Part shown: piece after piece, positions 61,826-64,000 of the stretch
Position numbering within the stretch: the first letter of the stretch is position 1
Layout of the letters: each line of letters begins with the position of its first letter
Source: Desulfomicrobium macestii
GTDB lineage: Bacteria > Desulfobacterota > Desulfovibrionia > Desulfovibrionales > Desulfomicrobiaceae
Direction of reading: 5' to 3'
Length of the DNA stretch: 64,000 nucleotides
NCBI RefSeq assembly: GCF_014873765.1
Contig: NZ_JADBGG010000008.1
Span: forward strand, 62,001-126,000
Program-made: the position numbers and the translations under genes
The notes under the pieces: model-generated
The model's input: the letters and a program-made list of their open reading frames with translations, nothing else
Told to the model about the DNA's origin: nothing
Database searches by the model: none

Positions 61826-64000
61826 TCAGGAAGCGGCTGACGACTTCAGTCTTTCCAGCGAGGACTCGGTTCCACGCTCGGGGCTACGATTTTCGTAGCC
61901 ATATGATTGGTAGTAATATTTGGAATAAAACCCGCCGAAGCGGCTCTGGACATTCAAACGGTTGACAATGCTGCCGAGAAAGCGGGCGTTGATGTTGGCC
62001 AGAGAACTTCGGAACAGCTGCAACGCCTGCCGGTGCGTCTTGCCCAGGGTGCTGATCAGTATGACGCCGTTAACCAGGCTGCTCAACACCAACACGTCTG
62101 CAAACCCGACAGAAGGAGGTCCGTCGATGATAATTCGATCGAAGGTCTTGCCCAACTCTTCCAAACACTGGTGCATGCGCTTCGAGGCCAAAAGCTCGGC
62201 GGGATTGGGCGGCAACAAGCCCGCCGGAATGAAATAGAGATTTTTCTGGTCGGTCGTACTCAATACATCGTCCAGACTCTTGGTCTCGACCAAAAGCTCA
62301 CTGAGTCCGCCTCCGCCCGGAGCGACTTGGGAAAAAACCTTGTGCAGCCGCGGACGTCGCAAATCAGCGTCGATAATGAGAACCTTGTCCCCTGCGGCGG
62401 CAAAGGCTTTTGCCATGTTCACGGCTATGGTCGATTTGCCCTCCCCTTCCGTGGTGCTGGTTATGAGCAGCTTCTGAGTGCTTCCTGCACCGGTGGTGGA
62501 TAGCTGGATGGATACCCGAGTGGTGCGGATGGCTTCGGAAAAACCCGCCCGAGGATCACAGACGACCAGATCATCAAGTTTGTCCTTGAGACCGTCCTCG
62601 ACCTCGGGAAGCACTCCGAGGATGGTGATCCCGAAGCGATCGGACAGCTCGTCAACGCTCTTTATCGTGTTGTCCATGAATTCGAGCAGAAATGCAGCGG
62701 CCAAGCCAAGCATAAGACCGATGCCCATGGACAGGAACAAATTGAGCTTGATGCGCGGCCTGTCGGCGATGACAGGCAACAGGGCGTCATCCACAACCTG
62801 GATGTTGCTGATATCCGCACCCATCGTGGCGTCGATCTCCTTGGCGCGTTGCAGCAACGATTGGTGAATATCCTTGTTGGCCGTCACTTCGCGGTTGAGG
62901 ATGTTGTACTGCGTGGCTCTGTCATTGAGGTCCATGGCCTGCGCCTTGGCCTTCTCGGCCTGCGCGCTGAGACCCTCCTCGTTTTTGACGGCCGCGAGAT
63001 AATCGTTGCGGATGGCCTGCAAGATACGGTTTTCCTCGTCAGCGATTTTCGCGGCCACATCGTCGATCTTGGCCTTGAGGCGTTTGGCTTCCGGATAATC
63101 CGGCTTGAAGACGACAAGCATATCCTCGTATTCCGAAACGAGTTCGACGTGATGCTGTCGCAAGTGCTGGATGAGCTGGTTGGCGATGACCATGGGCATG
63201 CCGGAAATTCCGGCCTCACGCGCCTGCATGTCCAGGGCCTCTTTCGACAAGCGTTCGGCGTGAGCCTCGGCCAGTGCGTTGTTGATGGCCTCAAGCTGCT
63301 TGTAGATCAGATTCATGCGGCTATCGAGAGACACGATGCCCGCTTTCTGCGCAAACCGGTTCAACTCGGCCTCGGACTTCTCCAGCCTGATCCGGGCCAA
63401 CTCGATCTGCTTGCCCAACTGTTCATTGGCCAGGCTCGCGGCCTGAATCTTCTTGTCCATCTGCCAAAAGATGAAACTCCGGATGAGAGTGTTCACCACA
63501 TCGCGCGCCACCGCAGGATTTTCGGAGGAAAAGGCCAGGTTCAAAATCGTGGTGTCGCGCTCCGCTTTGACTTCCAGACTCTCCATGAACGTTTTGAGCA
63601 GTCGCTGCTGGACTTCGGCCTCTTGCCTTTCCAACTCCGCGGGGTCCACTTCGGAAGAGTATCCGAAAAGCCTCCCCAACAAACTGCCAATACCGCTCAT
63701 AAGTCCTGAATCATTTTCGGTTTCGATATCCGTGTTGAAACTTGGATTGTTGACCAGATCCAAGGCCTCTATGACGCGCCAGGCAAGAGAATCCGAGATC
63801 AGCAGCTTGCTTTGCGTATTCATGAACTCGCGTGTCTGGGTCTGGGGAACCGCCATGTCCTCGAACTTGGTGACCTTGGGCGATTGAAGGGTGAATTCGA
63901 GTCTGCCCGTGGCCTTGTAGATCGGCGTCATGGCCAGGGTGATGATGGCCGTGGTCACGAAGACTGTAAACAATATCGAGCCGATGAGCCATTTGCGTCT
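61826..64000 (-). CDS. Wzz/Wzc-type chain-length regulator with tyrosine kinase (partial, start outside)
   Basis: At least 724 residues; the frame is open to the right edge, where RRKWLIGSILFTVFVTTAII continues the first membrane helix, so the start lies beyond the window (a TTG at 63973 is internal). A long periplasmic Wzz domain with coiled coils (~60-380) leads to the second helix (LFLSMGIGLMLGLAAAFLLEF). The kinase domain has Walker A GEGKSTIAVNMAKAF, A' LIIDADLRRP and B IIIDGPP. The tail carries six tyrosines (YSKYYYQSYGY) for autophosphorylation. Controls length and export of a surface polysaccharide. Confidence 0.92.
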   Translation of the reverse strand, partial: RRKWLIGSILFTVFVTTAIITLAMTPIYKATGRLEFTLQSPKVTKFEDMAVPQTQTREFMNTQSKLLISDSLAWRVIEALDLVNNPSFNTDIETENDSGLMSGIGSLLGRLFGYSSEVDPAELERQEAEVQQRLLKTFMESLEVKAERDTTILNLAFSSENPAVARDVVNTLIRSFIFWQMDKKIQAASLANEQLGKQIELARIRLEKSEAELNRFAQKAGIVSLDSRMNLIYKQLEAINNALAEAHAERLSKEALDMQAREAGISGMPMVIANQLIQHLRQHHVELVSEYEDMLVVFKPDYPEAKRLKAKIDDVAAKIADEENRILQAIRNDYLAAVKNEEGLSAQAEKAKAQAMDLNDRATQYNILNREVTANKDIHQSLLQRAKEIDATMGADISNIQVVDDALLPVIADRPRIKLNLFLSMGIGLMLGLAAAFLLEFMDNTIKSVDELSDRFGITILGVLPEVEDGLKDKLDDLVVCDPRAGFSEAIRTTRVSIQLSTTGAGSTQKLLITSTTEGEGKSTIAVNMAKAFAAAGDKVLIIDADLRRPRLHKVFSQVAPGGGGLSELLVETKSLDDVLSTTDQKNLYFIPAGLLPPNPAELLASKRMHQCLEELGKTFDRIIIDGPPSVGFADVLVLSSLVNGVILISTLGKTHRQALQLFRSSLANINARFLGSIVNRLNVQSRFGGFYSKYYYQSYGYENRSPERGTESSLERLKSSAAS

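Overview
The window looks like a chromosomal segment of a GC-rich, Gram-negative sulfate-reducer-type deltaproteobacterium (Desulfovibrionales, plausibly close to Desulfomicrobium). This is inferred from gene style: a fused LutB-LutA lactate enzyme behind a sigma-54 promoter, a signal-peptide-bearing cobaltochelatase CbiK, a mostly anaerobic cobalamin pathway, two TRAP transporters and futalosine-type menaquinone synthesis. No dsr or rRNA gene is present to prove it.

Layout. 1-4000: end of a HAD-like gene, then a tightly overlapping Mla operon (mlaE, F, D, C, A) for phospholipid trafficking; the MlaF ATPase carries a degenerate GGDEF-like C-terminal domain. 4100-8120: amphi-Trp protein, then a tetR-dctPQM TRAP unit read leftward. 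8170-19060: promoter, cobalamin riboswitch and a ten-gene B12 operon (cbiK, btuCDF-like, cbiL, cbiA, cbiD, cbiET, cbiFG, cbiH) with many overlapping starts and stops. 19200-25500: a glycosyltransferase, a GAF-GGDEF diguanylate cyclase and a second TRAP operon. 25700-32800: D-lactate dehydrogenase-like FAD/Fe-S protein, cupin lipoprotein, HEAT-repeat protein, and the sigma-54-type lutC-lutBA operon. 33000-41350: DsbD-like protein, then an orphan type VI secretion cargo module (VgrG, DUF4123 adaptor, DUF2931-like protein, DUF2235 lipase, AT-rich membrane protein). 41400-49250: housekeeping and small genes including TrhA/HlyIII, a NYN protein, M24 peptidase, mqnC, a J-domain protein, lolA, an MFS carrier and a PilZ protein. 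49300-56550: a long leftward run ending in panC-panD-panB. 56800-64000: acyl-CoA synthetase, then envelope polysaccharide genes (O-antigen ligase-like, TPR-like protein, Wzz/BY-kinase running off the edge).

The most unusual signal is a dispersed family of 9-bp tandem repeats (consensus on the G-rich strand ATRGGNCNT) that pairs into long hairpins. It occurs at three places: inside the cbiT part of cbiET, where it stays in frame and adds about 50 residues; behind the lutBA terminators; and between dnaJ and lolA, where it is coupled to a decayed duplication of the dnaJ 3' end. Other points of interest are the MlaF-GGDEF-like fusion, a lipase effector with a long charged insertion, an 111-bp element with perfect 10-bp inverted ends at the stop codon of the ligase gene, and paired palindromes in front of the tetR gene.

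Starts were reassigned for many genes where a Shine-Dalgarno sequence, a signal peptide or an ATGA overlap pointed to an internal codon. All family names come from motif recognition by eye; no database search was run.
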